In this document: positions 24,409 to 33,170 of the stretch, in pieces
How the letters are laid out: each line of letters begins with the position of its first letter
Numbering within the stretch: position 1 is the stretch's first letter
NCBI GenBank assembly: GCA_040221475.1
Contig: JAVKEJ010000005.1
Location: 62,001 to 126,000, forward strand
Length of the DNA stretch: 64,000 nt
Direction of reading: 5' to 3'
Source: WLXB01 sp040221475
Lineage (GTDB): Bacteria; Pseudomonadota; Alphaproteobacteria; Rhodospirillales; Rhodospirillaceae
Notes under the pieces: generated by a model
Told to the model about the DNA's origin: nothing
The model's database searches: none
Seen by the model: the letters and a program-made list of their open reading frames with translations, nothing else
Made by a program: the position numbers and the translations under genes

Positions 24409-25923
24409 TTACACCACCGCGCATACGGTTTTGGTTTCCATGTAGTTGTCGACGGCCTGCTGGCCGGAATCGCGGCTCCAGCCAGATTCCTTATAACCAC
24501 CGATGGGCAGGCTGGCATCGAACATCAGGTGACAGTTGATCCACACGGTGCCAGCCTTGATGTCGTTTGCCAGACGTGTGGCTTTGGAAATGTCTTGCGT
24601 CCACACACTGGCGGCCAAACCGAAGCGGCTGTCGTTGGCGATGGCTGGCACGTCTTCGATGGAGTCAAAGGGGGCTGCCACCACAACGGGGCCGAAGATT
24701 TCTTCCTGCACGACGGCCATATCCTGGCGGGTGTTGGAAATCACCGTGGGCGAAATGAAGTTGCCGGTGTCGCCCAATTGCTCGCCGCCGACGACGATTT
24801 CAGCACCAGCGGCAACACCCCCGTCGATGTAGCCTTTGACGCGGTCGGCCTGCACACGATTGACCATAGGGCCAATGGTGGTGGCGGGGTCGAGGCCGTG
24901 GCCCATTTGCATCCCTTTGGCGATGTCGGCGATCCCGGAAACCACTTTGTCGAACACTTTCTTTTCCACATACAAACGTGAGCCGGCGACACAAACCTGC
25001 CCGCCATTAAAGAAGATGGCATTGGCCGCACCGGGAATGGCGAGGTCCATATCGGCATCGGCCATGACAATGGCAGGGGATTTGCCCCCCAGTTCAAGCG
25101 CGACCTTTTTCATGTTGGTTTTGGCCGCATCGATAATCTTGCGGCCGGTCGGGGTTGAGCCGGTGAAAGCGATTTTGTCGACGTCCATGTGCTCGGCCAG
25201 CGCTTGACCGGCTTCCGGACCAAGCCCCGTGACCACGTTAAACACCCCCGCCGGCACGCCCGCTTCCATGATCAACTCGCCTAGCCTTAAGGCGGTGAGT
25301 GAGGTGTCTTCAGCGGGCTTTAGAATCATCGAGCAGCCCGAGGCCAAACACGGCGCAATTTTCATGGCCTCCAGCACCAGCGGACTGTTCCACGGGGTGA
25401 TGGCCCCGACGACGCCCAGGGGTTCCTTCTGGGTGTAGGCAAACATCTTTTTGCCTTCGGGCTGATAGTTAATTGAGGGCGTGATGGTTTGCCCTTCGAT
25501 CTTGCTGGTCATGCCCGCGAAGTAACGGAACTGTTGGGCGGCACCGGGGATCTCGGCCCAACGGCCAACGAACAACGGCTTGCCTTGATCCAGGGTTTCC
25601 AACTCGGCCAGTTCATCAATGTTGGCTTCGATCAACTCGGCGATTTTCCACAGAATGCGGCCGCGGTCATCGGGGGTCATGTTGCGCCACACACCACTAT
25701 CGAAACTGGCGCGGGCGGCGGCAACGGCGGCATCGACATCGGCCTTCTCGCCTTTGGGAATGGTCGCCAGGACTTTGCCGGTGGCCGGGTCTTTGGTGTC
25801 GAGTGTCGCGCCGGATTGGGCGACAACCCACTCGCCGTTGATCAGCATTTTGCGGGCGGGGGCCGCAAGAAATGACTGCGCACCAGCGGTTTGCGGCTTC
25901 ACATCTGAGACGATTACATTCAT
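24409..25923 (-). CDS. aldehyde dehydrogenase
   Basis: 504 residues, full-length ALDH. General base Glu277 in LELGGKS and nucleophile Cys311 in GGQVCVAGSR are at the normal 34-residue spacing; the cofactor motif is FTGSTPTG (253-260). The sequence style (GAITPWNSPLVLEAMKIAPCLASG) resembles phenylacetaldehyde or betaine-type dehydrogenases. It is not a close duplicate of the ALDH at 2737. A ribosome site GGGAG precedes the ATG. It stands alone, flanked by the REP-like cluster and the phosphatase gene. Confidence 0.92.
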   Translation of the reverse strand: MNVIVSDVKPQTAGAQSFLAAPARKMLINGEWVVAQSGATLDTKDPATGKVLATIPKGEKADVDAAVAAARASFDSGVWRNMTPDDRGRILWKIAELIEANIDELAELETLDQGKPLFVGRWAEIPGAAQQFRYFAGMTSKIEGQTITPSINYQPEGKKMFAYTQKEPLGVVGAITPWNSPLVLEAMKIAPCLASGCSMILKPAEDTSLTALRLGELIMEAGVPAGVFNVVTGLGPEAGQALAEHMDVDKIAFTGSTPTGRKIIDAAKTNMKKVALELGGKSPAIVMADADMDLAIPGAANAIFFNGGQVCVAGSRLYVEKKVFDKVVSGIADIAKGMQMGHGLDPATTIGPMVNRVQADRVKGYIDGGVAAGAEIVVGGEQLGDTGNFISPTVISNTRQDMAVVQEEIFGPVVVAAPFDSIEDVPAIANDSRFGLAASVWTQDISKATRLANDIKAGTVWINCHLMFDASLPIGGYKESGWSRDSGQQAVDNYMETKTVCAVV

Positions 25924-26049
25924 GGCGGGACTCCCTGAAAACTAAGATTGGATCTAGATTCCGTGCGTAAACTCTAAATCAGCCTCATCGACCATGCGCG
26001 CGGTTCCGACCGGGTCGCCACATAGTGGACTAAAGACTTAATATCCGAA

Positions 26050-26856
26050 TTAGGCGTCTGGCCGACTGATCACAAGCACGGATTCATCATCATCAGCCGG
26101 GGCGTGTCCGCGATAGGCCGATACGGCGTCAATAACCGCACCGCACAGCGCCCAGCCTCCGTTGGTCGGCAGTTGTGCCACCAGATTTAGCAGCCCTTCT
26201 TCATGCAAGGGCTGACCCTCGGCGTTTTCTGATTCAATCAGGGAGTCGCTGTACATCACGATAAAATCACCGGGGGCCATGATGATGCCGATCTGTGAGT
26301 AATCGGTACCGTCGATCACGCCCAGGGGCGCGTCGGCGATGCCCAGCAAGGCGTTATCGATGCTGTTGTCGAGAAACAGCCACATGTGATCCGCCGCGCG
26401 AAACCACAGCGGGCGCGGATGCCCGGCATTGCTGAGCACGAGGGAATTGTTCGGCTTGTAATAGGCCGCAATGATGGCCGTTGCGAAATTCCCTTCGGTG
26501 GACAGTTTGCCGAATTCTTCATTCAAGGTGCGGACAAAGCCGGTGTGATCGGTGTTTTCGATATTGGCGCGCATCAGATTATGCAGCCCCTGGGCCAGTT
26601 GGCCGGAGGTTTCGCCGTGACCCGAAATATCAGCGAGGGCGATGCGGATCAGCGAGTCTGCGCTACAGGCCGAGACATAATGGATGTCACCGCCCTCTTC
26701 ACTCTGGCCATGCGGCCGCGCGTGGATGGCAATGGAGATATTCGCCGCCCTGACCACCTGATTGGTGATGCGGTTGCCGCCCCAGACCTCCATGCAGTGC
26801 AGGGCTTCTGGTTCCTGCGGGATGTTGGGTGGAATTTCCGTCGTGATGATGTTCAT
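26050..26856 (-). CDS. PP2C/SpoIIE-type serine phosphatase (RsbU-like)
   Basis: 268 residues forming a stand-alone SpoIIE/PP2C domain: the EVWGGN start, GGDIHYVSAC, metal-binding Asp in ALADISGHG, FATAIIAAYY, SNAGHPRPLW, and SDSLIES where the motif-8 region normally reads TDGL/TDGV. RsbU-type phosphatases act on anti-sigma-factor antagonists in partner-switching stress pathways. No GAF or receiver domain is attached and no antagonist or switch kinase gene is nearby, so its partners lie elsewhere. Confidence 0.88.
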   Translation of the reverse strand: MNIITTEIPPNIPQEPEALHCMEVWGGNRITNQVVRAANISIAIHARPHGQSEEGGDIHYVSACSADSLIRIALADISGHGETSGQLAQGLHNLMRANIENTDHTGFVRTLNEEFGKLSTEGNFATAIIAAYYKPNNSLVLSNAGHPRPLWFRAADHMWLFLDNSIDNALLGIADAPLGVIDGTDYSQIGIIMAPGDFIVMYSDSLIESENAEGQPLHEEGLLNLVAQLPTNGGWALCGAVIDAVSAYRGHAPADDDESVLVISRPDA

Positions 26857-26959
26857 GACTGCAGTATACCGCGAGCGACGTGTGATGCGCGATCAAATTT
26901 GTGGGAGGGGGTTTGACGGTTTTTTCTAGTGTGGTTCTGGCTCTAACCTGGCCCGACCT

Positions 26960-27760
26960 CTAGCTTGGCCCGACTTCTAGTTTGGTCAGGCGGTATTCGC
27001 GGTTATTGGCTTTGGCGACATAACGCACCAGCACCTGATCGTCGCCCCACAGCCAGATATCGTAGCGGCCAAAATAGAAGGTGTAGTGATCCGCCTCGAA
27101 GGTGCCGGCGGGCACGGTGACAGTCTCGCGGCCATGGTAAATGATTTCATTGCCGACCATCTGGCCGATGCCTTTGATGCCCTCACCGCTGGTGGTGACC
27201 ATATTATACAGCGGCACGGCCTGCGGGCTGGGCTTGGTGTGATCGTAAGACAGCACCTGCCAGCCTTCGGTGATGACCGGATGGACGCGGAGCGAATATG
27301 CCTCGGGCACTTCCAGCGCGAGCGTGGCGTTGCCGTTGGGGCCGATGATGTTGCCGTGCAGAACATCCACATACGGACGCGCGCGCGGCTCCAGCCAGAA
27401 GCGGGCCGCCCCACCGTACGCGCCGAAGCGCCAGAAATTGGCGTAAGCGTCTAACGGCCGGAAGCGCTCATCGACCCGCAGGATGACGTTGCTCTGATGG
27501 CCCTGCTCGCGCAGATCGACAAAAGCCTCGACCGTGCGCGAGCCATCGGGATGGACGGTGATGGTCCAATCCTCATGCCCCCGAATGACATCAGAGTCGA
27601 GGAAGCCGTACTCGTACGCGCCCTTGATCCATTTGGTGTTGGCGATGGGAATGTCAGCGGAGGGCAATACAGGTTCAGAGGTCCCGGTTCCTTGCGCGAC
27701 ACCATCAGCACTCAAAAAAAGCGCGACACACAAAACAGCCGCAAAGACACCGTTGCTCAT
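26960..27760 (-). CDS. secreted DUF3108-like protein
   Basis: 266 residues with a signal peptide (MSNGVFAAVLCVALFLSADGVAQ). The mature part shares its layout with the non-exported protein at 9511-10212: HPDGSRTVEAF, VDERFRPLDAY, VHPVITEGW, SYDH, then GRETVTVPAGTFEADHYTF and DIWLWGDDQVLVRY. The two appear to be distant paralogues, one with and one without an export signal. Function unknown; beta-rich and probably periplasmic. Confidence 0.78.
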   Translation of the reverse strand: MSNGVFAAVLCVALFLSADGVAQGTGTSEPVLPSADIPIANTKWIKGAYEYGFLDSDVIRGHEDWTITVHPDGSRTVEAFVDLREQGHQSNVILRVDERFRPLDAYANFWRFGAYGGAARFWLEPRARPYVDVLHGNIIGPNGNATLALEVPEAYSLRVHPVITEGWQVLSYDHTKPSPQAVPLYNMVTTSGEGIKGIGQMVGNEIIYHGRETVTVPAGTFEADHYTFYFGRYDIWLWGDDQVLVRYVAKANNREYRLTKLEVGPS

Positions 27761-27841
27761 GAGGATCCCTTCTCAGTCATCTCCGGCATTATGGCGAGGT
27801 CAGAGAAAAGGGCAAAGCCTGATTCCATCCCTCGAATCGCT

Positions 27842-28573
27842 CTAGGCTGCGGCGGTTGCAACCGGTTGAGGGCGTGGTGCCGCCGACTTGGTGGCCACCG
27901 AGAAACCAGCCCAGATAAACAGCAGGCCGACAAACTCACCAATGTACAATGCCTCGACGATGCCCATTTTGGCCATTGTGCCGCCAATACCCGGCAACAG
28001 CGCCCCAAAGGCGATCAACGCATTCCCTGCCGCACGATACCCGGCGCCGGGCTCAGTTTTTTTGGCAAAGCGCACGGCGCTGAGAATAGCCCCGCCGATC
28101 AGAAAGACCACGGCGTAGCCATTGATCAGCGGTGTCATTGCCCGCACCCAGGTCCATTCTAAAACAGCCCCAGTTGGACGATGCAGTTCGAACGCTGACA
28201 TATCGACCGGAGACAGCACAACAAACACCGCGACGACCATGATGAAGGGCAGTGAAATGGCTGTCAGGATATGCGCCGTCTTGCGCTTAAGCAGAAGATA
28301 CACGCTGCCCTGGGCCAGGGGATAACCGCCAAACAATGCGCCAGCGATGTACCACGCCTTGGTGAGAAAAATCGTATTGCCGAAAAGAGTCACGCTGCCT
28401 TCGAGACCGGTGCCGATACCGTAGGCGACCACCCCGGCGGTCCACCACAACAGATGCGGACCCGTGCGCCGTTCATTCCAGCGCTTAAACAGTATGACTG
28501 TGAAAACGGCGGCCAAACAGGTGGTCAAAATTGGGATGTAATGAACCAGTTGGACTTGGCTTTCGGCTGGCAT
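27842..28573 (-). CDS. seven-transmembrane protein of unknown function
   Basis: 243 residues with about seven hydrophobic helices, near residues 10-29, 40-60, 67-95, 101-121, 145-168, 179-198 and 205-226, and an Ala/Pro-rich tail. No recognised catalytic motif; the general appearance is of a small inner-membrane sensor or transporter-like protein. It starts behind a GGAGA site and lies 81 bp upstream of the secreted DUF3108-like gene, so the two could share a transcript. Confidence 0.75.
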   Translation of the reverse strand: MPAESQVQLVHYIPILTTCLAAVFTVILFKRWNERRTGPHLLWWTAGVVAYGIGTGLEGSVTLFGNTIFLTKAWYIAGALFGGYPLAQGSVYLLLKRKTAHILTAISLPFIMVVAVFVVLSPVDMSAFELHRPTGAVLEWTWVRAMTPLINGYAVVFLIGGAILSAVRFAKKTEPGAGYRAAGNALIAFGALLPGIGGTMAKMGIVEALYIGEFVGLLFIWAGFSVATKSAAPRPQPVATAAA

Positions 28574-28681
28574 GATGTCTTTCTCTCCGGTCTGTGCTTA
28601 AAATGCGCTACTCGAAACTTCTGAACGGAGCGCCATTTCGCACGTGAGCGCGGTCGGGTCAACCGGCTGATCAAAAAGAAA

Positions 28682-28707
28682 AAGGCCGGACCCGAAGGTC
28701 CGGCCTT
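28682..28707 (-). terminator. Rho-independent terminator of the TonB receptor gene
   Basis: A perfect 11-bp stem (AAGGCCGGACC with GGTCCGGCCTT) around a CGAA loop; on the minus strand it is followed by a T-rich tract. It lies 54 bp past the receptor stop. Confidence 0.85.
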
Positions 28708-28760
28708 ATCCCGCTTCAGGGTTCCCCTCCCCTTAAAGCGATAAGTGTTTCGCGGTCCTG

Positions 28761-30944
28761 TTAGAAGGAGTAGGACGCGGTCAGACCAAACTGACGTCCA
28801 TCCGCCAACGGATATTGGAAGGCCCGAACGAAGCCGGACGTGCGTGCGCTGGTGCCAACGGGTAAGAAGTTCTTGAAGTCGACAAACCGGATGACGGTGG
28901 ACGGGGTCAAATCATCTGTCACGTTATCGACAAACAAAGTGACCTGCCAATTGTCGGCGTCCAATCCGACTTTCAGGTTCAACAGCTTCTGATCACCAGT
29001 ATGGGCCAAGTTATAGACCTGAGCATACTTACGTTCAGCGTAGGAGAAGTCGGCCCGGAAAAACGCGTTAATGCCATCGGCCACCGGATACTCATAACGG
29101 CCAAACACGTTAAGCTGATGCTTGGAGTTGTTCGGGGTTTGGTTGCCCGCAACCGACGGATCACCAAAGAAGGCCGCCTGCTCAAGATCATCGTTGACGA
29201 CAAAGGTTGCGTCATTCAACCCATAGCCAAAGCCGCCCGTGAAGTTGTCGGTGAAGGCGTTGGTCATCTCAATCTCAATACCTTCCACCTTGGTTTCACC
29301 CGCGTTGCTGATATAGGAGGCTGGAGCCCCTGAGCTCAGGGTGGTCTGTGAGGTAAGTTGCTGATTGGTCCAGTCGATGTAGAAGATCGCGGCATTCAAC
29401 GTCATGCGGCCATCAAGCAGAGTGTTCTTGGTGCCCAATTCGTAGTTCCAAGATTTTTCTTCCTCGACGGGAATGAGGGCGGGATCAATCAACGGGTTGG
29501 CATTGAACGCCCCCGGCTTGTTGCCCTTGGCCAGTGAAGCATAGATCAAGGAATCGTCGTTGACTTGCCAATCCACGGTGAAGCGCGGCGTCCAGCTCTT
29601 GAAGGTCTCTTCAAGCACTGGCAATCCCGCACGGGTTGGGTTTTCATTGGAAACCTTATCCGAGGAATAACGGAGTTCGACCGCCGCAGTCAGGCTTTCG
29701 GTAAGGTCGTAGGACAACAAACCAAAACCAGCCCAGTTGCGGACCTTATCGACACCATCATCGACGGTAAATCCGGCCAAACGATCTTCACGGAAGCTGC
29801 GGTCGCTGTTGTAGTAATACGTGCCGAACAGGTAGTTGAGCGGTGAATCCCAGGTCGATTGGACCAGGATTTCCGTTGACCACTCTTCGCGATCACTGAA
29901 AGCAATACGGTTAAATGTGCCACCAAGTGCCGTTGAGTTGGACGTCAAGTCGACATCATACCCGTATTTCTGATCGGATTTAAAATAGCCCGTATTCGAT
30001 GTGATTGAGAAATCACCGCCATCATAGTCCAGTTTGGCGGACAGACGGTAGCTGTCTTTGTCGAGGCCGATGTCATCACCGAACAGATCCAGATTTTGCT
30101 CGGTTTCTGTGAATTCGTTAACTTCACCGCAGTAGTATTGCCGCGCGACATCTAGGAAGCAGTTGTTGAACGTGCGGTCCTGCAACACGATGGCAGCCGC
30201 GCCATCATCATCTTTGCCGTAACCGCCGGAGAACGTGGCGCTGAAATTCTCGCTGGCACGGAATTCTAAAGCGGCATTGAAGTTGAGGGATTCTTCCTGG
30301 CCGACTCTTTGATTATCCAGACTGTTGCGATATTCGCCACCGTAATCATAGTAACGGCCATGCACCATGTAGAATACTTTATCTTCGACGATAGGGCCAC
30401 GAGACATGAGATTGACTTCATAGTCATTATGCTCAGCGGCACGCACCGAAACTTTATTCTCAAAATCGTTTGAGCCCTTCTTTGTGGTTATGCTGATCGC
30501 CCCGGCAAAGGTCGAACGGCCAAACAACGCGGCTTGCGGCCCTTTGATCACTTCGACCCGTTCAACAATGTCGAAGGGGAAAGATAAAATTGAATCGTTA
30601 TACTGAATTCCGTCCACGAACACCGAGGCATTGCCTTCGCCAAGAATGTTGGATTGTCCGCGAATCACCGGACGGCTGCCGCCGCCTTGCACACCATAGC
30701 GGTTGAGTTTTTCAAAGCCGAAGTTTGTGGTGAATTGGCTGATCTCAAACACATCATCAAGGCCGCGTTCCGTCAATTCATCAGCGGTAAACGCCGTGAT
30801 GGACAATGGAACATCCTGCAGCCGCTCTTCTGACTTACGCGCTGTCACGACGATCTCTTCGAGCGCCAGTTGTTGGGCGTTGGCCGAACCAGCACCAAGC
30901 GCTGTCAGGGCACAGGTTGCAGCGAGAAAACGTTTGAGAGTCAT
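28761..30944 (-). CDS. TonB-dependent receptor
   Basis: About 727 residues from the ATG at 30944, with AAGG upstream; a TTG twelve codons earlier is less likely. Signal peptide MTLKRFLAATCALTALGAGSANA, then a TonB box (LEEIVVTARKSEERLQDVP), a plug domain (VEVIKGPQAALFGRSTFAGAI) and a 22-strand-type barrel ending in Phe (TASYSF), as required for outer-membrane insertion. It imports a large or scarce substrate across the outer membrane. Located downstream of the N-heterocycle-like catabolic genes in the same orientation, it may import their substrate; no Fur box was seen. Confidence 0.92.
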   Translation of the reverse strand: MTLKRFLAATCALTALGAGSANAQQLALEEIVVTARKSEERLQDVPLSITAFTADELTERGLDDVFEISQFTTNFGFEKLNRYGVQGGGSRPVIRGQSNILGEGNASVFVDGIQYNDSILSFPFDIVERVEVIKGPQAALFGRSTFAGAISITTKKGSNDFENKVSVRAAEHNDYEVNLMSRGPIVEDKVFYMVHGRYYDYGGEYRNSLDNQRVGQEESLNFNAALEFRASENFSATFSGGYGKDDDGAAAIVLQDRTFNNCFLDVARQYYCGEVNEFTETEQNLDLFGDDIGLDKDSYRLSAKLDYDGGDFSITSNTGYFKSDQKYGYDVDLTSNSTALGGTFNRIAFSDREEWSTEILVQSTWDSPLNYLFGTYYYNSDRSFREDRLAGFTVDDGVDKVRNWAGFGLLSYDLTESLTAAVELRYSSDKVSNENPTRAGLPVLEETFKSWTPRFTVDWQVNDDSLIYASLAKGNKPGAFNANPLIDPALIPVEEEKSWNYELGTKNTLLDGRMTLNAAIFYIDWTNQQLTSQTTLSSGAPASYISNAGETKVEGIEIEMTNAFTDNFTGGFGYGLNDATFVVNDDLEQAAFFGDPSVAGNQTPNNSKHQLNVFGRYEYPVADGINAFFRADFSYAERKYAQVYNLAHTGDQKLLNLKVGLDADNWQVTLFVDNVTDDLTPSTVIRFVDFKNFLPVGTSARTSGFVRAFQYPLADGRQFGLTASYSF

Positions 30945-31112
30945 AAATAATGCCTTTGTATGGTTAATCCCCCTCTTCAACCGATAAATTGCGATGTGAA
31001 TCAGGGGGAAAGTATAGCGATGTTATGGTCTTAATTGACGCTCAATTACATATAAATTTAGACTTCTTAAACCAACACTTTCCGCGCAGGTATGGCAAAA
31101 CATTTACGTGGC

Positions 31113-31128
31113 GTGACTAAATAGTCAC
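31113..31128. promoter_or_regulatory. palindrome GTGACTA-AA-TAGTCAC, operator candidate
   Basis: A perfect inverted repeat with 7-base arms and a 2-base spacer, about 170 bp upstream of the TonB receptor start and about 100 bp before its -10-like element. The binding protein is unknown. Confidence 0.4.
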
Positions 31129-31195
31129 AGCAGATCATGCTGCAAACGCCAACCCCGAAAGTGCTTGATTTTGCCCCGTGGCCTTAGCCTGAGAA

Positions 31196-31274
31196 GCAGA
31201 GTCTCATTGCAAGACTCTGCGTTTGAATCTCTGGGTACCGCCCCGACTGTGACCCTCGGCTTTACACCGAGGGT
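31196..31274. repeat. REP-like hairpin pair, cluster B
   Basis: Two perfect hairpins: 31196-31204 with 31212-31220 (GCAGAGTCT/AGACTCTGC) and 31252-31259 with 31267-31274 (ACCCTCGG/CCGAGGGT). The sequence GTCCAGG follows the second, as in clusters A and C. Confidence 0.7.
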
Positions 31275-31413
31275 CCAGGAAGATTAGATACAGCCGAAGT
31301 TTTTTACGCTGGATGAACGGACTAAATCAGCGCATCACGCATAAGACTAATAACTTTTGTTTCGCACGCGCCACGCCCTGAGACGGCTAGACGCCGCCTC
31401 ACGATGCGCGTGA

Positions 31414-32328
31414 CTATTTAATATGGCCTTCATTATTTTCCATGTACCACTCGGCGATGCCCTCGCGGGTGGCGAACCAAACACCGTCCAGGCTTTTGGC
31501 GAAGTCCAGGAATTCGGTAATGGCGCGGACGCGGTAGGCGCGGCCTGTAACGTGCGGATGAAGCCCCACATTCATCATCCGGCCTGAGCCCTGCTCGGTG
31601 GCTTCGCGATGAAGCACGGTCAGTTCTTCGATCAGGATATCGCGCATTTCATCGGTGGTGTGACCCCGGCGGGTGAGAATGGTGAAGTCGTTGATCTCGT
31701 TAGAGTACGGGGTTGAGACAATCGGGCCGGCATCGGTTTGCAGCATGTAGGGCTGATCATCGTTCAACAAATCACAGAAGAAGATGCAGCCGTTCTCGGC
31801 CAGAATTTCCGGCGTGTTGGGGGTGCCACGCAAGGACGATGACAACCATCCCTTGGCGGGCTTGCCGTAAAACTTTTCGTATTCCTTAAGAGTGGCTTCA
31901 ACGATTTTTCGTTCTGCCGCAAGGTCGCCGTTAAGTCCCGTGAGCAATTCGCCTTGCTCGTAGTTATGGGCAACCACTTCCCAGCCCTCATCCTTCGGCA
32001 CCTGGGCAATTTCGGGGCGTTCTAACAACGTCTTGGCGTTGACGGTACACCCCGGGGCCACACCGGCCTTGCGGAAGGCATCGAACAAACGCCAGATGCC
32101 AACGCGCTGGCCATACTCTCGCCAGGTGAAGTTTGGGAAATCGGGAATACGGCCCGGGAGAATATCAGGCAGAATCGCTGGTCCACCGGCGTAGTAGCCT
32201 TCGTCGGTGTCCTTGGTCATGTCCCAGTGCTCCAGATTCAGAGTGAGCATCAGGGCGACTTTTTTATTGTCAGGCCATTTCAGTGGGCCGCGTTGGGCGA
32301 TGCCCGAGAAGGGATAACTCATTACCAC
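31414..32328 (-). CDS. polysaccharide-deacetylase-fold hydrolase (PuuE/cyclic-imide-hydrolase-like)
   Basis: 304 residues from a GTG at 32328 supported by AGGAG nine bases upstream. The NodB-like fold is of the allantoinase PuuE / cyclic imide hydrolase type: LEHWDM near the start, EVVAHNYEQGELL with the metal-region His, GWLSSSLRGTPNTPEILAE, then FCDLLNDDQPYML, and a C-terminal VGLHPHVTGRAYR. Members of this group hydrolyse cyclic imides or ureides instead of sugar acetyl groups. Neighbouring monooxygenase and maleate-isomerase-like genes fit breakdown of an N-heterocycle. Substrate is inferred only. Confidence 0.82.
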   Translation of the reverse strand: MVMSYPFSGIAQRGPLKWPDNKKVALMLTLNLEHWDMTKDTDEGYYAGGPAILPDILPGRIPDFPNFTWREYGQRVGIWRLFDAFRKAGVAPGCTVNAKTLLERPEIAQVPKDEGWEVVAHNYEQGELLTGLNGDLAAERKIVEATLKEYEKFYGKPAKGWLSSSLRGTPNTPEILAENGCIFFCDLLNDDQPYMLQTDAGPIVSTPYSNEINDFTILTRRGHTTDEMRDILIEELTVLHREATEQGSGRMMNVGLHPHVTGRAYRVRAITEFLDFAKSLDGVWFATREGIAEWYMENNEGHIK

Positions 32329-32378
32329 GGGGACGTTCTCCTAAATTGGGGTGTAAGTGTGTTTCGAATGGATGCAGA

Positions 32379-33134
32379 TTACCAGTCTTCGAGAAGACGT
32401 CCGCAGCCCTGTACTTTATCGGTGAATCCATTGCGGCGCAGCGAGTGCCAATAAGTGGCGGCGTTGATGGCGATCACAGGTTTGTTCAACCAGCGCTCAG
32501 CCTCGGCGGCGACTTGCATACAGGCCAGGTTGGTGCCGACCTGAATGATGCAATCCACATCGGCCTGATTGAGATCAATGATGGCTTGACGCAATTTTTC
32601 GGGCGGCTCATGGGCAATCAACATCGGGCTCGGGCTTTTGAGGCCGATCAGGGCTTTGACCTCGTAACCGTTGTCGGTGAAGAACTTGCGCACCATGGCA
32701 TCACCGGCGGGCATGTAAGGCGTCAGCACACCCAGCGTTTTGATGGGTTTTTCTGCGCCATAAGCTTTTAAAGCATGCTCGCAAGCATGTGAGCCGAGTG
32801 AAACCCCTACCCCAGCGCGCGCTTCCATCTTTTGATGTAAGGCTTCTGCGCCTTCAGCGCCATCCCAGAACGTTTCGGCTGACATCCCCATGATGACGAA
32901 GCCTGGCGAACAGGTCATGACACGATCCATGGCAACGTCAGTGGCACCACGAATATTGACCAGCAGTTGCTCGAAGTCTTCATCGGAGTGCACCGGATCA
33001 TCGGGAATTTCAATGCGGCAAAAATGGTTGGTGATGCCCTTCGGCTGCATCAACGCGTATTCAGGCTCGACACTGGTGTTGGTCGACGGCGCAATGACGC
33101 CGAACTTCATGCGATAGCCAAGTGAATCAACCAT
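32379..33134 (-). CDS. maleate isomerase / arylmalonate decarboxylase-like protein
   Basis: 251 residues, preceded by GGAGGG. It belongs to the Asp/Glu racemase superfamily, maleate cis-trans isomerase branch: FGVIAPSTNTSVEPEY at the N terminus, TLGVLTPYMPAGDAMV in the second half, and Cys205 in TNLACMQVAAEAE. Maleate isomerases use two Cys; here the first site reads MGMSAET (Met84-Ser85) with no Cys, as in single-Cys arylmalonate decarboxylases. It may isomerise or decarboxylate a dicarboxylate made by its neighbours. The gene lies 36 bp after the monooxygenase. Confidence 0.82.
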   Translation of the reverse strand: MVDSLGYRMKFGVIAPSTNTSVEPEYALMQPKGITNHFCRIEIPDDPVHSDEDFEQLLVNIRGATDVAMDRVMTCSPGFVIMGMSAETFWDGAEGAEALHQKMEARAGVGVSLGSHACEHALKAYGAEKPIKTLGVLTPYMPAGDAMVRKFFTDNGYEVKALIGLKSPSPMLIAHEPPEKLRQAIIDLNQADVDCIIQVGTNLACMQVAAEAERWLNKPVIAINAATYWHSLRRNGFTDKVQGCGRLLEDW

Positions 33135-33170
33135 AGAACCCTCCGAAGCCGTTCTCCGTCCTTAAATTCA

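Larger units (their letters stand above)
30945..31413. other. 469-bp intergenic region
   Basis: No gene seen. It holds a minus-strand -10-like TATACT (31011-31016) for the TonB receptor, a palindrome at 31113-31128, and the REP-like hairpins at 31196-31274. Confidence 0.6.
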
